Origin: Chitinophagaceae bacterium | GTDB taxonomy: Bacteria > Bacteroidota > Bacteroidia > Chitinophagales > Chitinophagaceae | Reading direction: 5' to 3' | DNA length: 10,347 nt | Assembly (NCBI GenBank): GCA_021323155.1 | Contig: JAJTCI010000053.1 | Location: 1-10,347 of the forward strand | Shown: positions 1 to 5,821 of the stretch, piece by piece | Layout of the letters: each line of letters begins with the position of its first letter | How positions within the stretch are numbered: the stretch's first letter is position 1 | Notes under the pieces: model-generated | What the model was told of the DNA's origin: nothing | Databases searched by the model: none | Seen by the model: the letters and a program-made list of their open reading frames with translations, nothing else | Translations under genes and position numbers: made by a program

Positions 1-543
1 CAGGTCATTCAGCATCTTCTCCGCGTCCTCCTTTGTAAGGCTACCCTTTTGCGGCGTAGTGACATCCTTACGTGTGGGTTTTTTCTTATCCTTATTGTCT
101 TGTTTGTCACTTTGCTGCTGCGATTGCTTTAACTGCTTCATTGCCTTTTGCAGGTTCTCCCTCGCTTCCCCATCTCCCGGTGCCAGCCGGAGGGACCGCT
201 TGAACGCGTCGATTGCCTCGGGGAGTTTGTTTTGCCGTATGTAAGACACCCCCATATTGTAATACGCCTGCGCTTTCAATACGGGGTCAGTGGCCGCGGA
301 CGCAACTGCCTCATAAGCTTTGCCCGCGTCTGCATACTGGCCAAGCTTCTGTTTTGCATTACCGGCATTAAAACGAGCAGTGTGATTGTTTCCCTTCCTT
401 AACGCCATGTCATAAGCTTCATTTGCCTTTTTAAATTGCCGCTGGCGGTATTCCTGGTTGCCTTTTTCAATATACTGGTTCACCTTCTGCGCGGTAGCAG
501 CAGATCCAATACACATGACTAATATTACACCGATAAACCTCAT
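1..543 (-). CDS. batC: BatC-like TPR protein, C-terminus cut by window edge
   Basis: Exported tetratricopeptide-repeat protein of the Bat (Bacteroides aerotolerance) cluster, thought to act as a periplasmic scaffold for the VWA membrane proteins BatA/BatB. 181 residues are visible and the frame stays open through base 1. Seen: a signal peptide (residues 1-18, MRFIGVILVM..., cleavage probably at ATA|Q), three TPR-like helix pairs at about 24-52, 56-84 and 91-124 (the last with YYNMGVSYIRQNKLPEAI), a Q/K/D-rich linker (about 136-160), then LTKEDAEKMLNDL. In BatC proteins a similar segment lies near the C-terminus, so probably little is missing. The start ATG overlaps the batB stop (ATGA, 540-543), which implies translational coupling. 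The family call rests on TPR architecture plus position after batB; a generic TPR protein is the alternative. Confidence 0.82.
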   Translation of the reverse strand, partial: MRFIGVILVMCIGSAATAQKVNQYIEKGNQEYRQRQFKKANEAYDMALRKGNNHTARFNAGNAKQKLGQYADAGKAYEAVASAATDPVLKAQAYYNMGVSYIRQNKLPEAIDAFKRSLRLAPGDGEARENLQKAMKQLKQSQQQSDKQDNKDKKKPTRKDVTTPQKGSLTKEDAEKMLNDL

Positions 544-1592
544 GCAACGCGCCTTTTTCGTTCAGGAATAAAATGTTCGGCTATAAGGAATAGAAGAGCA
601 AACCCGATAAAGAAAGGAAAGAAATTTGTATACCCGATCTTCCCGGCAACCGCGAACTTTTTCTTCTCCATTCCATTCAACTGCGCCGCCAGTGCGGTGG
701 TCGCGTCGCTGGTATTATCCAGTCGCTGGTATCCTCCCTTAGTAACGAAAGCGATCTTTCGCAATAGCTCCTCGTTCAGTTTGCTCACCACGATGTTGCC
801 ATCCATATCTTTTTTGGGCTCTGTATCGCCCGGCTCAATGATATTCGATCCTTCCGGCGAGCCGATGCCAAGCGCATGAACCACTACCCCATTTTCAAAC
901 AAACCTTCTGCCGCCTCGATCGCGCTTTCGTCGTTATCCTCCCCATCGGTGATCAATATGACCGCCTTGTATTTTTTTTGCTTCACATCAAGCGAGTTCG
1001 ACGAAACTTCCAGCGCTTCGCTTAACACGGTCCCTTGTACCGGTACCGCCCCTGGATTAGCGTTAGCAAGGAACATTTTCATGGCAGCGATATCCGGCGT
1101 AAGTGGCATTTGAAGGTAGGCTTCCCCCGCGAACAGTACCAGCCCCACCCGGTTCTCCTGCAGTTTCGGCAATAGGTTTATAATGAACTGTTTCGCTTTA
1201 TCCAGCCTGGAAGGTGTAACATCCTGGCTCAACATACTCTTGCTTACGTCCAGCGCGATCATTACATCTACGCCCGTTCCGTCACCGGCTTTCGACTGCA
1301 CAGGCCTTCTAAGGTTCGCCGCCGCGAGGATACACAACGTGATCGCTGCGAGCACCAGGATGATCTTTGAGTTGAAAAGTTTAGGCGAGTAGTGCTTCAG
1401 TAGTTGGTCGACTAGACGCTTATCGCCGAATTTTAGGCGCGCCCACCTCTTCCAATAGAGTAGCCCGATGAATAATGCCACCAACGGAAGCAGCACCAGC
1501 AACCCAAATAGAAATTGTATGGTTTCAAATTGAAGCAAAAGGACAATTATGCGGCATATAAGCAAATACAATACCTGCTTACGCCCGGCCAT
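540..1592 (-). CDS. batB: BatB-like VWA-domain inner-membrane protein
   Basis: 350-residue membrane protein with a periplasmic von Willebrand factor A domain, part of the Bat aerotolerance system. Membrane segments lie at about 27-46, 74-93 and 323-338. Between the last two is the VWA domain with a complete metal-ion adhesion site: D115-V-S117-K-S119, T165 (PLTP) and D216 (ITDGED). FGDKRLVDQLL after the first segment and IGSPEGSNI plus DGNIVVSKLNEELL late in the domain are typical of BatB more than BatA. The ATG at 1592 is the first possible start (an in-frame stop lies 6 bases upstream), but it adds a hydrophobic stretch of about 18 residues before LQFETIQF, where family members usually begin; a TTG at 1538 is the alternative. 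It follows the beta-lactamase by 40 bases and overlaps batC by 4. No batA precedes it here. Confidence 0.9.
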   Translation of the reverse strand: MAGRKQVLYLLICRIIVLLLQFETIQFLFGLLVLLPLVALFIGLLYWKRWARLKFGDKRLVDQLLKHYSPKLFNSKIILVLAAITLCILAAANLRRPVQSKAGDGTGVDVMIALDVSKSMLSQDVTPSRLDKAKQFIINLLPKLQENRVGLVLFAGEAYLQMPLTPDIAAMKMFLANANPGAVPVQGTVLSEALEVSSNSLDVKQKKYKAVILITDGEDNDESAIEAAEGLFENGVVVHALGIGSPEGSNIIEPGDTEPKKDMDGNIVVSKLNEELLRKIAFVTKGGYQRLDNTSDATTALAAQLNGMEKKKFAVAGKIGYTNFFPFFIGFALLFLIAEHFIPERKRRVA

Positions 1593-1632
1593 CCTAAGTT
1601 AATGATGATCCGCGTGAACGAACGTTAAATAT

Positions 1633-2439
1633 CTATTTCACACCCTCCATAAAACCAAGCTTCCTGAGGATGCCGTCCAGGATCCTGAGTCGAACGTTGA
1701 TCATATCCATCGAACGCTCGCCCTCGAGGTTCAGAACGAAAAAATAAGGATGCTTGTTCTCCTCTATCCACCCGACGATCCAGCCTAGCGATTTGCCGTT
1801 CTCCTTAAAACCCCACCCGGTTTTATAACTGAGTTTGTAGTTGGCGTTGTCTTTCTGCAGCATCATCCTTCTTACAATGTCCTGCGGACGTTTGTCCATT
1901 TTAAACTGCTGGAAATACAATTGCTTCACCAGGCCCAGTTGCTCGTCGGGTGTGATCTTCAGGCTATTGTCCAGCCAAAAACTATCGATCTTGCTGATCT
2001 TCCGGTTACCGTATTTTATGCTGTCGAGCCATAACTGCATAGTGTCCTGCCCGATACGCCTTGCTACCTGCTGGTAGTGGGAAGCGGACGAATACTTGAA
2101 CGCCATCTCCAGGCTGAGATCCTGGTTCCATTGCGGGTTAGACCGCGTAACGCCATCCCATTTGATCACTTCTTTTTCATTAAGCAGTTTACCGGTCTTC
2201 AAAGCGATCATGGAGTTCACGATCTTGAATGTGGAGGCCGGAGTGAAAGCAGAATCACGGTAGCGCGCGAGGTTATAAACCGTGAATTCATTGCGGCCAT
2301 TATCATACATGGCGAAACACCCGTCTACCTGGTTGCTGTCGAAGTAGGTCTTCAGGCTATCGTCTATTTTGACATTGTTGGTAGAGCATCCCGATATAAT
2401 AACAAATACCGTTAAGGATGCCGCAAGCAGTCTTTTCAT
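1633..2439 (-). CDS. bla: Class D (OXA-type) beta-lactamase, predicted lipoprotein
   Basis: Serine beta-lactamase of class D, predicted to hydrolyse beta-lactams in the periplasm while lipid-anchored. 268 residues from the chosen ATG at 2439. N-terminus MKRLLAASLTVFVIISGC is a lipoprotein signal with lipobox ISG-C18. Class D landmarks in order: S69-T-F-K72 (nucleophile and the lysine that is carbamylated in this class), S117-S-A119 at the S-x-V position, Y143-G-N145, FWLDN with W155, and K206-T-G208, followed by GWIVGWIE. The open frame extends to 2532, but the extra 31 residues lie inside kbl and would bury the signal peptide. The ATG at 2448 (MHKMKR...) is a second option that overlaps kbl. 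The start is one base from the kbl stop, suggesting coupled translation. A BlaR-type penicillin sensor is unlikely because there is no large N-terminal membrane part. The spectrum cannot be read from sequence. Confidence 0.92.
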   Translation of the reverse strand: MKRLLAASLTVFVIISGCSTNNVKIDDSLKTYFDSNQVDGCFAMYDNGRNEFTVYNLARYRDSAFTPASTFKIVNSMIALKTGKLLNEKEVIKWDGVTRSNPQWNQDLSLEMAFKYSSASHYQQVARRIGQDTMQLWLDSIKYGNRKISKIDSFWLDNSLKITPDEQLGLVKQLYFQQFKMDKRPQDIVRRMMLQKDNANYKLSYKTGWGFKENGKSLGWIVGWIEENKHPYFFVLNLEGERSMDMINVRLRILDGILRKLGFMEGVK

Positions 2440-2440
2440 T

Positions 2441-3637
2441 TTATGCATTTGATTTAAGTACTCCCAGCTCGTGACCAACCTTGGTAAAGGCGGCGATCGC
2501 CTTGTCAAGGTGATGCTGTTCATGGGCCGCACTCAGTTGTACCCTGATCCTGGCTTTGCCTTTGCCCACCACGGGATAAAAGAAGCCGATCACGTAAATG
2601 CCTTCTTCCAGCAGGCGCGCCGCGAAGTTCTGTGCAACCACAGCTTCGTACAGCATGATGGGCACTATCGGGTGATCACCGGGTTTGATATCGAACCCCG
2701 CTTCGGTCATCTTATCACGGAAATACTTTGTATTGAATTCAAGACGGTCCCTCAGTTCTGTCGTCTCGGTGAGCATATCCAGCACAGCGATAGAGGCGCC
2801 TACGATGGAGGGAGCAAGTGTATTCGAAAAAAGGTACGGCCTGCTGCGCTGTCGCAACATCTCGATGATCTCTTTCCGGCCCGACGTGAAGCCGCCGCTG
2901 GCGCCACCAAGCGCCTTGCCAAGCGTACCGGTAATGATATCGATGCGCCCCATCACACCCTTGTATTCATGTGTGCCCCGCCCGGTCTTACCCAGGAATC
3001 CGGATGAATGAGAATCATCCACCATAACGATCGCATCGTACTTATCGGCCAGGTCACAAATCTTATCCAGCTGGGCGATGGTGCCGTCCATACTGAACGA
3101 GCCATCCGTTACAATCACCCGGCTGCGAAGGCCCGCGCTCTCCTGCAGCTTTGCCTCCAGGTCGCTCATATCATTGTGGAGGTACCGGAATCGCTGTGCC
3201 TTACAAAGCCGCACGCCGTCGATGATCGACGCGTGGTTCAACTCGTCACTAATGATGGCATCCTGCTCATTAAATAAAGGTTCGAACACGCCGCCATTGG
3301 CATCGAAGGCGGCAACGTACAGGATCGTGTCTTCCGTACCCAGGAAGGTGGCGATCTTCTGTTCCAGTGTCTTATGGATGTCTTGTGTTCCGCAAATAAA
3401 ACGCACGCTGCTCATGCCGTAGCCATGGCTGTCGATAGCCTTATGTGCCGCCTCGATCACTCGCGTATGGGAAGATAGGCCCAGGTAGTTATTCGCACAG
3501 AAGTTGAGCACGGTGTTACCGTTAACCGTTATCTCCGGTCCCTGCTCACTGGTGATGATCCGCTCTTTTTTAAAAAGACCCTGCGCTTCGATATCCTTCA
3601 ACTCCAATGCGACGCGCTGAACAAACTTATCGTTCAT
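2441..3637 (-). CDS. kbl: Glycine C-acetyltransferase (2-amino-3-ketobutyrate CoA ligase)
   Basis: PLP-dependent cytoplasmic enzyme of the alpha-oxoamine synthase family that cleaves 2-amino-3-ketobutyrate with CoA to glycine and acetyl-CoA, the second step of threonine degradation after threonine dehydrogenase. It has 398 residues, the usual length for Kbl. Seen: NFCANNYLGLSSH (45-57), LNHASIIDG with the PLP-stacking H135, MVDDSHSSGFLG with D207 and H210, TGTLGKALGGASGG with K241 as the Schiff-base lysine, and RIRVQLSAAHEQHHLDKA near the C-terminus. These match Kbl better than the related 8-amino-7-oxononanoate synthase (BioF) or serine palmitoyltransferase. No threonine dehydrogenase gene is in the window. 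It is the first gene of the minus-strand cluster and its stop nearly touches the beta-lactamase start. Confidence 0.96.
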   Translation of the reverse strand: MNDKFVQRVALELKDIEAQGLFKKERIITSEQGPEITVNGNTVLNFCANNYLGLSSHTRVIEAAHKAIDSHGYGMSSVRFICGTQDIHKTLEQKIATFLGTEDTILYVAAFDANGGVFEPLFNEQDAIISDELNHASIIDGVRLCKAQRFRYLHNDMSDLEAKLQESAGLRSRVIVTDGSFSMDGTIAQLDKICDLADKYDAIVMVDDSHSSGFLGKTGRGTHEYKGVMGRIDIITGTLGKALGGASGGFTSGRKEIIEMLRQRSRPYLFSNTLAPSIVGASIAVLDMLTETTELRDRLEFNTKYFRDKMTEAGFDIKPGDHPIVPIMLYEAVVAQNFAARLLEEGIYVIGFFYPVVGKGKARIRVQLSAAHEQHHLDKAIAAFTKVGHELGVLKSNA

Positions 3638-3656
3638 ATTGAATGTTTAAGCAGCG

Positions 3657-3664
3657 CAAAGATA
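3657..3664 (-). promoter_or_regulatory. Putative kbl promoter, -7 element TATCTTTG
   Basis: On the minus strand TATCTTTG matches the Bacteroidota -7 consensus TAnnTTTG exactly, 20 bases upstream of the kbl ATG, giving a predicted leader of about 16 bases. A -33 element is weak: TTTC lies 20 bases upstream of the -7, and the only nearby TTG is too close (13 bases). The same octamer occurs upstream of serS (9678-9685). If correct, this promoter would drive kbl-bla-batB-batC. Confidence 0.5.
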
Positions 3665-3783
3665 TTGGCAAGGAACCCAATCGGGAAATGAAAAACATGG
3701 GCCCATAACAGGTCTTTCCCTGGCTTTCTATCGAACAACCCTCTGGACCAGCAAAAGCAGTGGCAAAGCGTGAAAACCATTTC

Positions 3784-3825
3784 ATAGAATCCTCCACCCT
3801 CTGTAACGGTTATTCTATCACCGTT
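3784..3825. repeat. Two interlocking small inverted repeats
   Basis: ATAGAAT (3784-3790) is the reverse complement of ATTCTAT (3812-3818), and AACGGT (3805-3810) is the reverse complement of ACCGTT (3820-3825). The arms interleave, so as RNA the two hairpins exclude each other; the connecting loop is too short for a classical pseudoknot. The second hairpin is followed by TTTTG on the plus strand, too few Ts for a convincing terminator. It could be an operator, an alternative leader structure or chance. Confidence 0.3.
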
Positions 3826-3933
3826 TTGATTTGGTCCTCGTAACGTGTCTTAGACCGGCACCAGGCAGCAGTCTCATTTGTTAAGGGTTTGCCAAGAAAA
3901 AATATCCCGCTTCCGGGTGTAACATAGTGGAAT

Positions 3934-3941
3934 TACCTTCG
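3934..3941 (+). promoter_or_regulatory. Possible promoter of the small exported peptide gene
   Basis: TACCTTCG differs by one base from the Bacteroidota -7 consensus TAnnTTTG and lies 25 bases upstream of the ATG at 3967, a usual distance. The -33 region has only TTCC at a 19-20 base spacing. A weak call. Confidence 0.25.
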
Positions 3942-3966
3942 TTCTGCTCTTCTCAACCACCTGTTT

Positions 3967-4170
3967 ATGAAACGCTTACTTATCGCCGGTTTTTTACTTA
4001 TTATTTCAATGGCGGTACTTGCCGTAACCGCCAGCAATACAAGGAAAAATGATTGCCCCCGTGAGACCGGGGTCTGCGGTACCAGGAAATGCGAACAATC
4101 TCCTGCCATGGAACGCGACAGGCAACAGTTCTTCTGGGAACCCGTAAGCCGTATGATGATCGCTTTATGA
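3967..4170 (+). CDS. Small exported Cys-containing protein of unknown function
   Basis: 67 residues; not a family I can name. Residues 1-22 (MKRLLIAGFLLIISMAVLAV) form a typical signal peptide or membrane anchor. The remainder is short, polar and has three cysteines (C30, C37, C42 in CPRETGVCGTRKC), ending in QQFFWEPVSRMMIAL. There is no lipobox. Evidence that it is a real gene: the export signal starts exactly at the ATG, a stem-loop terminator begins about 7 bases after the stop, and it fills an otherwise empty stretch. It lies upstream of the sigma-factor operon on the same strand but is separated from it by the terminator, so it is probably transcribed alone. A secreted peptide or small envelope protein is the plain reading; no function is claimed. 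No good ribosome-binding site is visible, as is usual in this phylum. Confidence 0.65.
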   Translation: MKRLLIAGFLLIISMAVLAVTASNTRKNDCPRETGVCGTRKCEQSPAMERDRQQFFWEPVSRMMIAL

Positions 4171-4174
4171 TAAA

Positions 4175-4203
4175 TCCTCCCCCTGTGTCAGGGGATTTTT
4201 TTT
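4175..4203 (+). terminator. Rho-independent terminator after the small peptide gene
   Basis: TCCCCCTG (4178-4185) pairs with CAGGGGA (4189-4195) over a TGT loop with one bulged C, directly followed by eight Ts (4196-4203). It lies 7 bases after the stop codon at 4170 and insulates the sigma-factor operon. Confidence 0.85.
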
Positions 4204-4268
4204 CTTTGCCATGTAACATCTGATTTACAGCCTCGTTATAACTGCAGCAACACCCCGACTACCCAACT

Positions 4269-4757
4269 ATGACGGAAAAGGAATACAACCAATGTGTTGA
4301 CCTCTATTCGGATAACGTCTTTCGCTTTATAGTGAAAAACCTCCGGCACGAGGAAGACGCGAGAGATATTGTGCAGACTGCTTTTGAGAAGCTATGGCGC
4401 CATAAGGACCAGGTTGAACACGAGAAGAGCAAATCCTACCTGTTCACCGTGGCCTACAACCAGATGATCGACCATATCAGGAAAAACAAAAGGATTCAGC
4501 TTAAAGAAGATTTCTCGGCCGATACCCGGGTACAACAATCCAATACCGGTCGGGATACCAGGAAAATACTGATGGAAGCACTAAACAGGCTGAGCGAAAC
4601 ACAAAAAAGCCTGGTGATGCTGAAAGACTACGAAGGATACAGTTACGAGGAAATAGGTAAAATAATGGGTTTATCGGAGAGCCAGGTGAAAGTATACCTG
4701 CACCGGGCAAGACTGGCTTTAAAAAACTATTTGGTAAGTCCTGAAAACGTGATGTAA
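4269..4757 (+). CDS. ECF-type RNA polymerase sigma factor
   Basis: 162-residue sigma-70 family factor with only regions 2 and 4, the extracytoplasmic-function layout, expected to direct RNA polymerase to a small regulon and to be held by the membrane protein encoded next. Region 2 spans about 8-75: YSDNVFRFIVKNLRHEEDA, the core-binding DARDIVQTAFEKLW (30-43), and AYNQMIDHIRKNK for -10 recognition. Region 4 spans about 100-154: LNRLSETQKSLVMLKDYEGYSYEEIGKI and the helix-turn-helix MGLSESQVKVYLHRARLALK. The linker (about 80-97) is short and polar. It starts at an ATG 65 bases after the terminator T-run; no convincing TAnnTTTG promoter lies in that interval, so the operon may use its own sigma factor. 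Its stop is 2 bases before the next start. The target regulon cannot be told from this window. Confidence 0.94.
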   Translation: MTEKEYNQCVDLYSDNVFRFIVKNLRHEEDARDIVQTAFEKLWRHKDQVEHEKSKSYLFTVAYNQMIDHIRKNKRIQLKEDFSADTRVQQSNTGRDTRKILMEALNRLSETQKSLVMLKDYEGYSYEEIGKIMGLSESQVKVYLHRARLALKNYLVSPENVM

Positions 4758-4759
4758 AG

Positions 4760-5803
4760 ATGATCAACCGAAGCAATTACGAAGAATACCTGTTGTTATA
4801 CATTGACGGTGAATTGTCACCGGAAGTAAAGACACAGGTGGATGCATTCCTGGAGGCCAATCCGGATCTTCGGGAGGAACTGCAATTGCTGGAGCAGACC
4901 GTCCTTCAGCCGGAAGAACAAGTCCGGTTTGTTGACAGGCAGGAACTTTACCGCGAAGAAAACGGCATCTCGATCGCTAACTACCAGGAGTTTTTCCTCC
5001 TCTATGTAGATGGTGAGCTGGATCATTCATCCAGCCAAGCCGTTGAAACCTTCGTTCTGCAGAACCCGCGATTGCAGGATGAGTTCACGCTGCTGAAGCA
5101 GTCGGTCTTAACTGCTGATCACGTGATCTTTGAAAACAAAGCCTCGCTCTATCGTAAAGAAGAAAAAAGAAAACCTGTTGTCATCAGTCTATTCCGGGTC
5201 TCTGTAGCCGCAGCTGTTCTGGTGGGCATCGTTGCTTTGCTTTGGGTGCTGGACACCGGTACAAAAACGGACCCCATATCTGGTACGCAGCAGGGTCTAC
5301 AGCAACCTGTCAATAATCCCGGGGATATTGTACCTGTTACAAACGGCCAGGAATTAACGGTGGCCGAAGAAAAGCCAACAGGCGGGAAGATACAAAGCAA
5401 TCCGCCGTTGATACAACCCCGTCAATCTAAAGAAGTGGTAGTAGAATTACCAAAGCAAAATGACCCGGCTCCGCTGGTCGCAGAATTACCAGTGATTCAA
5501 AATTCCAACACACCGCAGCAAAGCACTACGGTAGAGGCGGAGAACACTGCGGCTGGTAACCTAACGCAGCAATCTATGGTGACCGCCCAGGTAACCCAAC
5601 CACCGGTTCAGACCGCTGCCTACCCGGAGGAACTTGAAATAGAAGAAGATAAAACCCTTTACGTCGGGGCGCTGGAGATCAATCCCGATAAGGTGCGCGG
5701 CTTTTTCAGGAAAGCCGGCAGGCTGCTCACTGGTAAAAAGAATAATGATGAAAGTGATGGCAAAGTCCAGGTTGCCAGCTTCGAATTCAATAAACAAAAG
5801 TAA
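4760..5803 (+). CDS. Putative membrane anti-sigma factor with duplicated N-terminal module
   Basis: 347 residues, one membrane span, likely the inhibitor of the sigma factor encoded 2 bases upstream. Cytoplasmic part: two copies of a module of about 60 residues, 6-65 (NYEEYLLLYIDGEL ... LYR) and 74-132 (NYQEFFLLYVDGEL ... LYR). The YxDGEL-S core and following helix resemble the zinc-finger anti-sigma domain, but the HxxxCxxC ligands are absent (FLEANPDL and FVLQNPRL instead). A basic stretch KEEKRKP (133-139) precedes the transmembrane helix, about 140-164. The periplasmic part is a low-complexity Q/P/T/N linker (about 170-290), an acidic patch ELEIEEDK, then the basic segment DKVRGFFRKAGRLLTGKK (310-327) and a short end. 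No FecR domain is present. Anti-sigma function is inferred from position, topology and the core motif. Confidence 0.8.
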   Translation: MINRSNYEEYLLLYIDGELSPEVKTQVDAFLEANPDLREELQLLEQTVLQPEEQVRFVDRQELYREENGISIANYQEFFLLYVDGELDHSSSQAVETFVLQNPRLQDEFTLLKQSVLTADHVIFENKASLYRKEEKRKPVVISLFRVSVAAAVLVGIVALLWVLDTGTKTDPISGTQQGLQQPVNNPGDIVPVTNGQELTVAEEKPTGGKIQSNPPLIQPRQSKEVVVELPKQNDPAPLVAELPVIQNSNTPQQSTTVEAENTAAGNLTQQSMVTAQVTQPPVQTAAYPEELEIEEDKTLYVGALEINPDKVRGFFRKAGRLLTGKKNNDESDGKVQVASFEFNKQK

Positions 5804-5821
5804 ACCCTCAAATCTATACTC

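Larger units (their letters stand above)
3638..3966. other. 329-base non-coding region between divergent genes
   Basis: No open frame here looks like a gene, and I see no tRNA or known riboswitch. It holds the kbl -7 element, a 10-base palindrome ATGGGCCCAT (3697-3706), a pair of competing inverted repeats (3784-3825, separate entry) and a weak promoter for the small exported peptide gene (3934-3941). It presumably carries regulatory sites for both directions, but is longer than needed for two simple promoters. Confidence 0.6.

Noticed and set aside
2491..2500. Palindrome GGCGATCGCC
   Set aside because: It looks like the cyanobacterial HIP1 octamer, but occurs once inside the kbl coding sequence and is explained by codon use.
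2440..2532. Longer N-terminus for the beta-lactamase
   Set aside because: The extra 31 residues overlap the end of kbl, are not protein-like, and would place the lipoprotein signal peptide internally.
2471..3007. 178-residue open frame on the plus strand
   Set aside because: It lies wholly antisense to kbl, whose protein is complete with all catalytic motifs; the translation shows no domain, and GC-rich codons readily give such shadows.
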